A stretch of 64,000 nucleotides of DNA from Skermanella sp. TT6 (GTDB lineage: Bacteria; Pseudomonadota; Alphaproteobacteria; Azospirillales; Azospirillaceae), in assembly GCF_016653635.2 (NCBI RefSeq), contig NZ_CP067420.1, positions 3,870,001 to 3,934,000 of the forward strand, in the 5' to 3' direction. Numbering within the stretch: position 1 is the first letter of the stretch; every line of letters starts with the position of its first letter. Below the pieces are notes generated by a model that saw only the letters and a program-made list of their open reading frames with translations, did no database searches and had not been told where the DNA came from. A program made the position numbers and the translations under genes. Below are positions 44,124 through 52,598 of this stretch, one piece after another.

Positions 44124-46619
44124 TCAATAGAGCCCGCCCGTGCCCGTCGAGGCCGGCGCCTGCTCCTGCCCCTGGGAACGGCCCGGGGGCGGAACGCTGC
44201 CCGGCGGCAGGAACGCGCCGCCGCCGGGACCGGAGCCGGACGCGATCTCGCTGCCGTCCAGGACGATGTAATCGCCGGGACGGGGCTCGGTCCCCGGCTT
44301 GAAGGCCTCCCAGATCGCGTTGCGCTGGCCGGGCTCGGCGAGTTGGCCGGTCGCGGCGTCGACGCGGACCAGCCGGATCCCGGGCGGCATGCGGAACGGC
44401 GTCGCCGGCTCGTCCTTCAGGGCGTCGGCCATGAAGTCCTTGAAGACGGGAGCCGACACCGAGCCGCCGGTCTCCTTCGCACCGAGCGACCGGGGCTGGT
44501 CGAAGCCGATATAGAGGCCGACCGCCAGATCGGGCGAGAAGCCGACGAACCACGCATCCAGCGCGTCGTTGGTGGTGCCGGTCTTGCCGGCCAGCGGCTT
44601 GCCGACCGACGCGACCATCCTGGCGGTGCCGCGCTGGACGACGCCTTCGAGGATGGAGACCATCTGGTAGGCCGTCCGCGGGTCGATCACGCTCTCCCGC
44701 GCGTCGGGCACGTCGGGGACGGCGAGGTCGGGCGACCACTGGATGCCGCCGCAGTTCGGGCAGGGCCGCATGTCGTGCTTGAAGACCACCTTGCCGGTAT
44801 GGTCCTGGATGCGGTCGATGAAGGCCGGGATCACTTTCTTGCCGCCGTTCACGATCATGGAATAGGCGGTGGTCATCTTCAGAACGGTGGTCTCGCCGGC
44901 CCCGAGCGACATCGACAGGACGGGCGGAAGCTTGTCGACCACGCCGAACCGCTCGGCATAGTCGGCGACCCTGTCCATGCCGACGCTGTTGGCGAGGCGT
45001 ACGGTCATGACGTTGCGGGACTTCTCCATGCCGACCCGGAGCGTGGTCGGCCCGAGGAAGTCCTCGGAATAGTTCTGCGGGCGCCACAGCGCCTGTCCCG
45101 GACCCGGCTGGATCGCGAAGGGCGCGTCCATCACGAGGCTCGACGGCGTGAAGCCATTGTCCAGAGCCGCCATGTAGACGAACGGCTTGAACGACGAGCC
45201 GGGCTGGCGCAGCGCCTGGGTGGCCCGGTTGAACACGCTGATCCGGGAGCTGAAGCCGCCGCTCATGGCCAGCACGCGGCCGGTGTGGGGGTCCATGGCC
45301 ACCAGCCCGCCCTGTACCGCCGGGATCTGCCGGAGCCCGTACGTGCCGGCGGGCAGGTCCTTGCCCTTCGCGTCCTTGGCGACCGGCTCGACCAGGATGA
45401 CTTCGCCCTGGGCCAGGACGTCGCCGGCCTGCTTGACCTCGGGACCCATGCGCTCGCCCTCGACCCAGCGGCGCGCCCACTTCAGCTCCGACAGCGGGAT
45501 ACGGCCCCGTCCGCCGTCCGCAAGGCCGATCTGCGCCTCGCCCGCCTCGACCTCCAGCACGGCGGCCATCTGCCAGATCTCGCCGCCGGCCGGCATCGGC
45601 ATCTCGGCAAGCTGCTTCGCCCAGTTCTGGAAACTCTCCAGCTTGCCGACCGGGCCGCGCCAGCCATGGCGGCGATCATACGCCACCAGGCCGTCGCGCA
45701 GGCTGCGCGTCGCGATGTCCTGAAGCTGGGGGTCGACGGTCGTTCGCACGGAATAGCCGCCCTCGTAGAGCTGCTGCTCCCCGAACCGGGCGAGGAGTTG
45801 GCGGCGGACCTCCTCCGCGAAATAGTCGGCGATGACGTACTCGGTCTCGTCGCGCCGGCGCACCTCCAGCGGTTCGGCCTTGGCCTGGGCGGCCTCCTCC
45901 GCGGTGATCGCGCCGTCCTCCTGCATCCGGCCGATCACCCAGTTGCGACGCGCCACGGCCGCGTCGTGCTGGCGGACCGGATGATAGTTGTTCGGCGCCT
46001 TGGGCAGGGCCGCGAGATAAGCCGCCTCGGCGATCGTCAGTTCGTCCAGGGGCTTGTTGAAATAGTTCAGCGCGGCGGCGGCCACGCCGTAGGAGCGGTT
46101 CCCCAGGAAGATCTCGTTCAGGTACAGCTCCAGGATCCGGTCCTTCGTGAAGGCCTGCTCCATGCGGAAGGCCAGGATCGCCTCCTTGATCTTGCGCTCG
46201 AACGACACCTCGTTGGTCAGCAGGAAGTTCTTGGCGACCTGCTGGGTGATGCCGGAGGCGCCGATCATGCGGCGGCCGCTCGCGACATTCTCCACGTTGG
46301 TGACGATCGCCCGCAGGATCGCGCCGAAATCCACGCCCCGGTGGCTGTAGAAGTTCTGGTCCTCGGCGGAGATGAAGCCGCGGATCACCCGCTTCGGCAT
46401 CGCCTCGATCGGGATGAAGACGCGCCGCTCGGTCGCGAACTCGGCCAGCAGGCGCCCGTCCCCGGCGTGGACGCGGGTCACGGTCGGCGGCTGGTAGTCG
46501 GCCAGCTGGGCGTATTCCGGCAGCCCTTGGCTGTAATGGTGGATTGCGAATACCACGCCCCCGGCAGCCACCACGACGAGGAAGAAAACTGCGGACAGGA
46601 TCCCGACTAAGATACGCAT
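44124..46619 (-). CDS. mrcA: Class A penicillin-binding protein PBP1a
   Basis: An 831-residue bifunctional peptidoglycan synthase. N-terminal membrane anchor (residues 3-27). The glycosyltransferase-51 domain has catalytic Glu86 in EDQNFYSHRG and a second motif GASGITQQVAKNF. The transpeptidase has Ser475-Lys478 (SSFK), SRN and Lys679-Thr-Gly (KTG). A linker between the catalytic domains (about 240-420) fits the PBP1a ODD/OB-type insert. A single CPNCGG motif lies in the transpeptidase region and may bind metal or form a disulfide. Gly/Pro-rich C-terminal tail. The ATG matches the anchor. It polymerises and cross-links peptidoglycan. The amidase gene precedes it. Confidence 0.96.
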   Translation of the reverse strand: MRILVGILSAVFFLVVVAAGGVVFAIHHYSQGLPEYAQLADYQPPTVTRVHAGDGRLLAEFATERRVFIPIEAMPKRVIRGFISAEDQNFYSHRGVDFGAILRAIVTNVENVASGRRMIGASGITQQVAKNFLLTNEVSFERKIKEAILAFRMEQAFTKDRILELYLNEIFLGNRSYGVAAAALNYFNKPLDELTIAEAAYLAALPKAPNNYHPVRQHDAAVARRNWVIGRMQEDGAITAEEAAQAKAEPLEVRRRDETEYVIADYFAEEVRRQLLARFGEQQLYEGGYSVRTTVDPQLQDIATRSLRDGLVAYDRRHGWRGPVGKLESFQNWAKQLAEMPMPAGGEIWQMAAVLEVEAGEAQIGLADGGRGRIPLSELKWARRWVEGERMGPEVKQAGDVLAQGEVILVEPVAKDAKGKDLPAGTYGLRQIPAVQGGLVAMDPHTGRVLAMSGGFSSRISVFNRATQALRQPGSSFKPFVYMAALDNGFTPSSLVMDAPFAIQPGPGQALWRPQNYSEDFLGPTTLRVGMEKSRNVMTVRLANSVGMDRVADYAERFGVVDKLPPVLSMSLGAGETTVLKMTTAYSMIVNGGKKVIPAFIDRIQDHTGKVVFKHDMRPCPNCGGIQWSPDLAVPDVPDARESVIDPRTAYQMVSILEGVVQRGTARMVASVGKPLAGKTGTTNDALDAWFVGFSPDLAVGLYIGFDQPRSLGAKETGGSVSAPVFKDFMADALKDEPATPFRMPPGIRLVRVDAATGQLAEPGQRNAIWEAFKPGTEPRPGDYIVLDGSEIASGSGPGGGAFLPPGSVPPPGRSQGQEQAPASTGTGGLY

Positions 46620-46741
46620 AAGTATTCCACGAACGATGAAAAGGCCTCGCGGCCCGTCCGGCCGCAGCCCGAACGGACCAGCCTGCCAGGATCTAACCTG
46701 CGGGCGCACACTCTAGCAGATCGAATGCGGCTATGTTGAGG

Positions 46742-48220
46742 TCAAGACCGGCTTACGCCGGTCCTTGCGGCGAAATACCCATCGATGCTCCGCTGGATCG
46801 AACGCGCGATCCGGGCCCGGTGTTCCGCCTGCTCCAGCAGTTTCGCGTCCAGCGGGCTCGACAGGTACCCCAGCTCGATCAGCACCGAAGGCACGTCCGG
46901 GGCGGTCAGCACCGCGAAGCCGGCGGAGCGGTGGGGGCGCGGCACCAGCCTGGCATGGCGCCCGACCTCCTCGACCAGCAGGTTGGCCAGCCGGCGGGAC
47001 TGGTTCATCGTGTCGCGCTGGGCCAGGTCGATCAGGATGCTCACGACCTCGTCGTTCTCCGCCGTCAGGTTGACGCCGCCCAGGGCGTCGGCCCTGTTCT
47101 CGCGGGCCGCCAGCATGTCGGCCTCGCGGTCGGACGCCTTGTCCGACAGGGAATAGATCGACATGCCGCGCATGTCGCTGCTGCCGATCGAGTCCGCGTG
47201 CAGGGAAATGAACAGGTCGGCGCCGGCCTCGCGCGCCAGTGCCACGCGGTCGCGCAGGCGGAGGAAGACGTCGCTGTCCCGGGTCAGGACGACCCTGTAC
47301 CGCCCGGTGGCGACGAGCTGGTCGCGCACCACCCGGGCCATGGCCAGCGTGATGTCCTTCTCGTAGACCCCGGTGACGCTGATGGCGCCGGGGTCCACGC
47401 CGCCATGGCCGGGGTCCAGCGCGATGACCCGCCGCGCGTCGGTCCGTGGGCTTGGCCGGCGGGGCGGCAGGGGCACGGTTCCCAGGGCGGCCAGGGTCGC
47501 CGGCGAGTCACCCGCCTCTTCCCGGAGGCCCCGCGGCATCTGCGGCGGGACGACCGCCGCGGCCGCCGGGGACATGGTGACGGCGACCGTGTCGGTCGGC
47601 GGGTCCGGAAGCCGCGGAACCGAACGGGCCGCGGCGGTGCTCAGGGGGACGGTGTAGGCCGGGGCCGGCGGCGCCGCGCCGTCGGCGCTCCCCCTCGTTC
47701 CGACGACCCGGCCCAGTTCCGCCGCGAAGGTGCCGGGTCCGACCGACTCGAGATCGAGCACGAACCGGGGCTGCCTGCCGTCTCTCGGCGGGATGAGGAA
47801 TGCTTCCCGGACGCGGACCGGGCCGTCGACCTCCAGCACCAGCCGGAGGGTGCCCGGCCGGAAGGAGGCGTAACGGTAGCCGCGCACGAGCCCGGCGGCG
47901 GCACCACCCCGGTTGGCGGAGGCGTCCCAGTCCAGGTCGGGCAGATCGACCACGACCCGGTAGGGGTCGGGCAGAGTGAAGACCCTGAAATCGATCCGGT
48001 CGGTGACCTCCATCACGAATCGGGTCTTGTCCGGATGGACGCCGAGCCGCGCATCGACGACCGCGGGCCGCGCAGCCGCCTGCCCCGCGTGCGCCGCGGC
48101 AAGCCAGAAGACGGCGAGGATCAGGAACAGCGCGCGCAGCGTCGGTCTCCGAAAGGGCCCTAACGATCGATTTTGCCATAGATATACCCTAAGAAAATCA
48201 AAGTGTTCAAGCATGATCAT
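46742..48220 (-). CDS. amiC: N-acetylmuramoyl-L-alanine amidase (AmiC type) with AMIN domain
   Basis: A 492-residue zinc amidase. A hydrophobic signal (LRALFLILAVFWLAAAHAG) precedes an AMIN domain (residues ~50-170; RFVMEVTDRIDFRVFTLPDPYRVVVDLP split around it). A disordered Ala/Pro-rich linker follows, then the Amidase_3 domain (from about 260) with zinc ligands in ALDPGHGG, Glu and SLHADS, plus the catalytic Glu in VLIELGYLS. It cleaves the stem peptide from septal peptidoglycan. The start is uncertain: ATG 48220 or 48214 gives a long n-region. It is divergent from rne and upstream of mrcA by 122 bp. Confidence 0.92.
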   Translation of the reverse strand: MIMLEHFDFLRVYLWQNRSLGPFRRPTLRALFLILAVFWLAAAHAGQAAARPAVVDARLGVHPDKTRFVMEVTDRIDFRVFTLPDPYRVVVDLPDLDWDASANRGGAAAGLVRGYRYASFRPGTLRLVLEVDGPVRVREAFLIPPRDGRQPRFVLDLESVGPGTFAAELGRVVGTRGSADGAAPPAPAYTVPLSTAAARSVPRLPDPPTDTVAVTMSPAAAAVVPPQMPRGLREEAGDSPATLAALGTVPLPPRRPSPRTDARRVIALDPGHGGVDPGAISVTGVYEKDITLAMARVVRDQLVATGRYRVVLTRDSDVFLRLRDRVALAREAGADLFISLHADSIGSSDMRGMSIYSLSDKASDREADMLAARENRADALGGVNLTAENDEVVSILIDLAQRDTMNQSRRLANLLVEEVGRHARLVPRPHRSAGFAVLTAPDVPSVLIELGYLSSPLDAKLLEQAEHRARIARSIQRSIDGYFAARTGVSRS

Positions 48221-48680
48221 CACAAACAGCCTCAATCCCGCGACGCCGCCGCCCGGAAGTCCGCCGCGTGCCGCGCCGGTTGCGCCGCAGCCCACTGTCA
48301 CCATTCCAACAAGACAATTCTGTGATTGAGGAATGTGCCGCCCCCCATTATGGTAGGGGTGCGACATACCGCATTCCGCCGATCCCCACTTGGGAGAGGC
48401 GGCGTCGCCTTCGGGTAACGTGCTGCCACTTATAGGTTTTTTTCAGGCAGCGCACCGGCCGGGTGGCGCTTACGGAACCTGCGGTGGAGGAGAAACCTTG
48501 AAGCTGGCTTCGGCCCCGTAGGGCCGTAAGCCCGGCGTCCGGTGCCCCGCCCGTCCTGGCTGCTGTGGAAAGCGCCGTTAGACGATCAGGCGGGACCCGT
48601 GCCGAACGCTTCGCCTTTGACGATGACGCGCCGCCACCCGTAAGTCGCGCGGGGGCCCGGCGGCGTCACGAGGTAGACAT
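48221..48680. other. Region between amiC and rne, including long rne leader
   Basis: 460 bp without a gene. It holds a proposed rne promoter (48326-48354), a hairpin (GTGCTGCC/GGCAGCGC, 48420-48453) whose loop contains seven T (48437-48443), and further hairpin-forming GC segments up to the rne ATG. RNase E genes commonly autoregulate through such 5' leaders; this one may do so too. The AU-rich T7 loop is a plausible RNase E cleavage site. Confidence 0.6.
48326..48354 (+). promoter_or_regulatory. Putative sigma-70 promoter for rne
   Basis: TTGAGG (48326-48331) and TATGGT (48349-48354) are separated by exactly 17 bp, close to the sigma-70 consensus. Transcription from here would give a leader of about 320 nt before the rne start codon. 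No other pair in the gap fits as well. Confidence 0.5.
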
Positions 48681-51600
48681 ATGGCAAAGCGCATGTTGAT
48701 TGACGCGACCCATTCCGAGGAAACTCGGGTGGTCGTGGTCAATGGTAACAAGTTGGACGAGCTCGATTTCGAAATCGCCAGCAAGAAGCAGTTAAAAGGC
48801 AACATATACCTGGCCAAGGTGACGCGGGTCGAGCCATCGCTCCAGGCCGCCTTCGTCGAGTACGGCGGCAACCGTCACGGTTTCCTGGCCTTCTCGGAAA
48901 TACACCCGGATTATTACCGCATCCCGGTCGCCGACCGCGAAGCGCTGCTCGCCCAGGAACGCGACCTGGAAGAGCGCGAGGACACCATCGGCGCCGACGT
49001 CGAGATGGGCGATCCCCGGCCGGGCCGCGGCTCACGCCGCCAGGGCCGCTCCGAGTCGTTCGGGGAAGGACGCGACGAGTCGGGCGGCGACTCCGGCCGG
49101 CCCGCCTCGGAAACCCCGGTGGCCGAGCCCTCCGGCGAGGTTCCCGGGACCGGCGAGCAGCCCTCCTATGAAAGCCAGCCGTCTGAAAGCCAGCCGTCCG
49201 ATCCCGCCGCCTCGGAGCGTGGAGCCGAGGCACCGGCCGAGGATCGCCAGGCCGGCACCGTTCATCACGCCGAGAACGACATCCCCCACGACTGGTTCGC
49301 GCCGGATGAACCGGCGCCCGATTTCCAGGCGGAGAGCGACTCCGGTTCCGACGGGGCGCCCGACGGCGACACCGGCGGGCAGGATGACGGCCCCGACGAC
49401 GACAAGCCGACCCGCTACCAGCCGGCGAGCCTGCCGCGCGAGGAGCGCAGCGAGCCCTACGACCCGGACGAGAGCCATACCGGCGACCACCGGGCCGAAG
49501 CCGCCTCGGCGCCCTCCGGCGATCCCGGAGCGATGCCCTCCGCCGGCGACGTCATCCACCCCGGCGCGGAAGGGCTGCCCGCCCCGGCAGCCGAGTTCGG
49601 CGCCGGAGTCGAGTCGCCGGCCGACCCGGTGCCGCAGGCGCCGGTAGCCGAGCATCCCGCCACCGTCGAGTCCGACGACGAGGACGATCGGGACTATTCC
49701 CGAGACGCCGACGCCGACGAGGATGAAGGCGAGGATACGCCGCGCGGCCGCCGCGACGACCGGCAGGGCCGCCGCGGCCGGGGCGATTCCGACGAGGGCC
49801 CGGTGGACGAACTGGTCGGCGACGAGGCCGAGGACGTCCAGCGCCGCCGCCCCCGTCCGCTGCGCAGCTACAAGATCCAGGAAGTCATCAAGCGCCGGCA
49901 GATCCTGCTGGTCCAGGTCGTCAAGGAGGAGCGCGGCAACAAGGGCGCCGCCCTGACGACATACCTGTCCCTGCCCGGCCGCTATTGCGTCCTGATGCCC
50001 AACACCGGGCGCGGCGGCGGGATTTCGCGCAAGATCACCAATCCGCAGGACCGCAAGCGCCTGAAGGAAATGCTGTCGGACCTGGACATTCCCGAAGGCA
50101 TGGCGGTGATCCTGCGCACCGCGGGAATGGAGCGGACTAAGCCGGAGATAAAACGCGATCTGGAGTACCTGCTGCGGCTGTGGGACAGCATCCGCGACCT
50201 CACGCTCCAGTCGAGCGCGCCGGCCCTGATCTATGAGGAAGCGAACCTGATCAAGCGGTCGATCCGCGACCTCTATACCAACGACATCGACGAGGTGCAT
50301 GTCGAAGGCGAAGCGGGCTACCGCGTCGCCCGCGACTTCATGCACATGCTGATGCCGAGCCACACGCGGAAGGTCCACTGCTACCGCGACGAGACGATCC
50401 CGCTGTTCTTCCGCTACCAGGTCGAAAGCCAGATCGACGCGATCCACAGCCCGGTCTGCCAGCTGAAGTCCGGCGGCTACATCGTCATCAACCAGACCGA
50501 GGCGCTGGTCGCGATCGACGTCAACTCCGGCCGGTCAACCCGCGAGCGGAACATCGAGGAGACGGCCTACAAGACCAACCTGGAGGCCGCCGACGAGGTG
50601 GCGCGCCAGTTGAGGCTGCGCGACCTTGCCGGGCTGATCGTCATCGACTTCATCGACATGGAGGACGCGCGGAACAACGCCGCGGTCGAACGCCGCATCA
50701 AGGAGGCGATGAAGAACGACCGGGCGCGCATCCAGCTCGGCCGCATCTCGCCCTTCGGGCTTCTCGAACTGTCGCGCCAGCGGCTGCGCCCAAGCCTGAT
50801 GGAGACCAATTTCGAGAAGTGCCCGCACTGCTCGGGCACCGGCATGGTCCGTTCCATCGAGTCCGCGGCGCTCTATGTCCTCCGGGCGATCGAGGAGGAA
50901 GGCATCCGCAAGCGCTCCAGCGAGATCACGGTCCATGTGGCGACCAAGATCGCGCTGTATATCCTCAACCAGAAGCGCGACGCGCTGGCCGACATCGAGC
51001 GCCGCTACGGTTTCCGCGTCTTCCTGTTCGGCGACGACACGCTGATCCCGCCGGAATACCGCCTGGAGCGGATCAAGGCCCGCCAGGCCGGCGAGGAGAC
51101 CGCGCCCGTCATCAGCCCGGAGCGGATCTACGCCGAGACCGACCGCCTGCTCGAACGGGAAGCGGAGGAAGACGAGGCCGCCGAACAGGCGGAGACCGTC
51201 GAAGCCCCGGAGGCGCAGCCCGCCGCGGCGGCCGCTCCGCAGGAGCTGGGCGAGGAGCGCGGCGACCGCCGCCGCCGCCGGTCGCGCCGCCGCCGCCGTT
51301 TCGACGACCGGACGGAAGCCCGGACCGACGACCAGGGCGAGGAAGAACGGGAAGAGGCCGCCGACGAACCGGTGGAGGAGACCGCGCTCGACCAGCAGTC
51401 CGAGGAGTTCGACGGCGATATCGACACCGGCGGCGACGATGACGCCGATGATGGCGAGGAAGGGGACGAGTCCGAGAACGGCCAGGCTGACGAGACCGAC
51501 GCGAACGGCCTGCGCAAGAAGCGCCGGCGCGGCAAGCGCGGCGGACGCCGCCGTGGCCGCGGCCGGGCCGAGGGTGATTTCGAGAACGGCTTCACCGACG

Positions 51601-52445
51601 ACGGCGACCAGCAGGAGACACCGGAGACGGTCCCGACGGGCGAGCAGGCCCCGGAACCGGTTGCCGAGCAGCCCCGGGACTATATGGACGATCTCGGCGA
51701 TCCGTTCGGCGACATCGGCGCGCCCCCCGCGCCGGAACCGGCGCCCGAACCCACTCCCCAGCCGGAGCCGGTCGCCGAGCAGCCCCGGGCCGAGCCCGAA
51801 CCGGTGCCCGAACCCGCGGCCCCGGAGGAGATCGCTCCCGTGACGGTGGGCGAACCGGCCATCCCGGCGGAGATCGTGGCCGAGCAGCCCGAACCGGCAC
51901 CGGTCGTGGAGGCACCCGTCGCGGAGGCACCCGCCGCCGAGGCACCGGTTACCGAGGTTCCTGCCACGGAAGCTCCGGCCGCGGAGACGCCGGTGGCCGA
52001 GGAAACCCCGGCTGAGGAGGCTCCTGCCAAGCCGGTCCGCAAGCGGGCTCCCCGCAAGAAGAAGGTCGCGGAACCCGAGGCCGAGGTCGCGCCCAAGGAG
52101 AAGAAAGCTGCCAAGGCCCCGGCCGCGAAGGCTCCCGCCGAGGAGGCTCCGGCCGCTGAGGCTCCTGCCAAGCCGGTCCGCAAGCGGGCTCCCCGCAAGA
52201 AGAAGGTCGCGGAATCCGAGGCCCTGGTCGAGGCGTCTCCCGTCGAGCAGGTGCCAGAGCCCGTGCCCGAGCCCCTGCCCCAGGAGCCCAGCGCCGGTGA
52301 CGACCTCTTCATGGACGTGGCGCCGGGACCGATCGAACCGGCCCCGCAACCCGCGCCGGAAACCCAGCCCTCTCCGGAAGCGGAGCCTGCCGCTCCCGAG
52401 CAGCCGCCGCGTCCCGCTCGCCGGGGCTGGTGGAACCGGGAGTAG
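48681..52445 (+). CDS. rne: Ribonuclease E
   Basis: A 1254-residue RNase E. The S1 RNA-binding domain begins at residue ~37 (LKGNIYLAKVTRVEPSLQAAFVEYG) but is split by an acidic, low-complexity insertion of about 290 residues (100-393) before resuming at YKIQEVIKRRQILLVQVVKEE. The catalytic domain has Asp613 and Asp656, with the same 43-residue spacing as E. coli Asp303/Asp346. The Zn-link is CPHCSG (Cys714, Cys717). A long disordered C-terminus (from about residue 835), rich in Glu/Pro/Ala, contains arginine-rich patches (RRRRSRRRRRF) and should scaffold the degradosome. A 64-bp internal repeat lies near the end. Confidence 0.97.
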   Translation: MAKRMLIDATHSEETRVVVVNGNKLDELDFEIASKKQLKGNIYLAKVTRVEPSLQAAFVEYGGNRHGFLAFSEIHPDYYRIPVADREALLAQERDLEEREDTIGADVEMGDPRPGRGSRRQGRSESFGEGRDESGGDSGRPASETPVAEPSGEVPGTGEQPSYESQPSESQPSDPAASERGAEAPAEDRQAGTVHHAENDIPHDWFAPDEPAPDFQAESDSGSDGAPDGDTGGQDDGPDDDKPTRYQPASLPREERSEPYDPDESHTGDHRAEAASAPSGDPGAMPSAGDVIHPGAEGLPAPAAEFGAGVESPADPVPQAPVAEHPATVESDDEDDRDYSRDADADEDEGEDTPRGRRDDRQGRRGRGDSDEGPVDELVGDEAEDVQRRRPRPLRSYKIQEVIKRRQILLVQVVKEERGNKGAALTTYLSLPGRYCVLMPNTGRGGGISRKITNPQDRKRLKEMLSDLDIPEGMAVILRTAGMERTKPEIKRDLEYLLRLWDSIRDLTLQSSAPALIYEEANLIKRSIRDLYTNDIDEVHVEGEAGYRVARDFMHMLMPSHTRKVHCYRDETIPLFFRYQVESQIDAIHSPVCQLKSGGYIVINQTEALVAIDVNSGRSTRERNIEETAYKTNLEAADEVARQLRLRDLAGLIVIDFIDMEDARNNAAVERRIKEAMKNDRARIQLGRISPFGLLELSRQRLRPSLMETNFEKCPHCSGTGMVRSIESAALYVLRAIEEEGIRKRSSEITVHVATKIALYILNQKRDALADIERRYGFRVFLFGDDTLIPPEYRLERIKARQAGEETAPVISPERIYAETDRLLEREAEEDEAAEQAETVEAPEAQPAAAAAPQELGEERGDRRRRRSRRRRRFDDRTEARTDDQGEEEREEAADEPVEETALDQQSEEFDGDIDTGGDDDADDGEEGDESENGQADETDANGLRKKRRRGKRGGRRRGRGRAEGDFENGFTDDGDQQETPETVPTGEQAPEPVAEQPRDYMDDLGDPFGDIGAPPAPEPAPEPTPQPEPVAEQPRAEPEPVPEPAAPEEIAPVTVGEPAIPAEIVAEQPEPAPVVEAPVAEAPAAEAPVTEVPATEAPAAETPVAEETPAEEAPAKPVRKRAPRKKKVAEPEAEVAPKEKKAAKAPAAKAPAEEAPAAEAPAKPVRKRAPRKKKVAESEALVEASPVEQVPEPVPEPLPQEPSAGDDLFMDVAPGPIEPAPQPAPETQPSPEAEPAAPEQPPRPARRGWWNRE
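52017..52221 (+). repeat. Near-perfect 64-bp direct repeat inside rne
   Basis: 52017-52080 and 52158-52221 agree in 63 of 64 positions (one C/T difference), 141 bp apart, a multiple of three. Each copy encodes APAKPVRKRAPRKKKVAE, a basic segment that may bind RNA or protein. It lies in the disordered C-terminal region of RNase E and looks like a recent in-frame duplication. Confidence 0.9.
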
Positions 52446-52486
52446 GCCGGCAGCGATGCCGTTCCCGGCCTGCGGGTCGGGGGCAT

Positions 52487-52528
52487 GAAGAAAGCCGCTG
52501 CGGAGCATCCTCCGCAGCGGCTTTCTTC
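52487..52528. terminator. Bidirectional rho-independent terminator between rne and aspS
   Basis: A perfect 18-bp stem (GAAGAAAGCCGCTGCGGA paired with TCCGCAGCGGCTTTCTTC) with a 6-nt loop lies 41 bp past the rne stop and 70 bp past the convergent aspS stop. The outer pairs are A:T/G:C, so each strand ends in a short T-rich tail (TTTCTTC), fitting two-way termination. Confidence 0.9.
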
Positions 52529-52598
52529 GCTTCCGGATCCGGGCAATGCCGGCCTCCGCCCATCAGGGCGAAAGCCGGCTCTGGAACCCGATGCCTCC

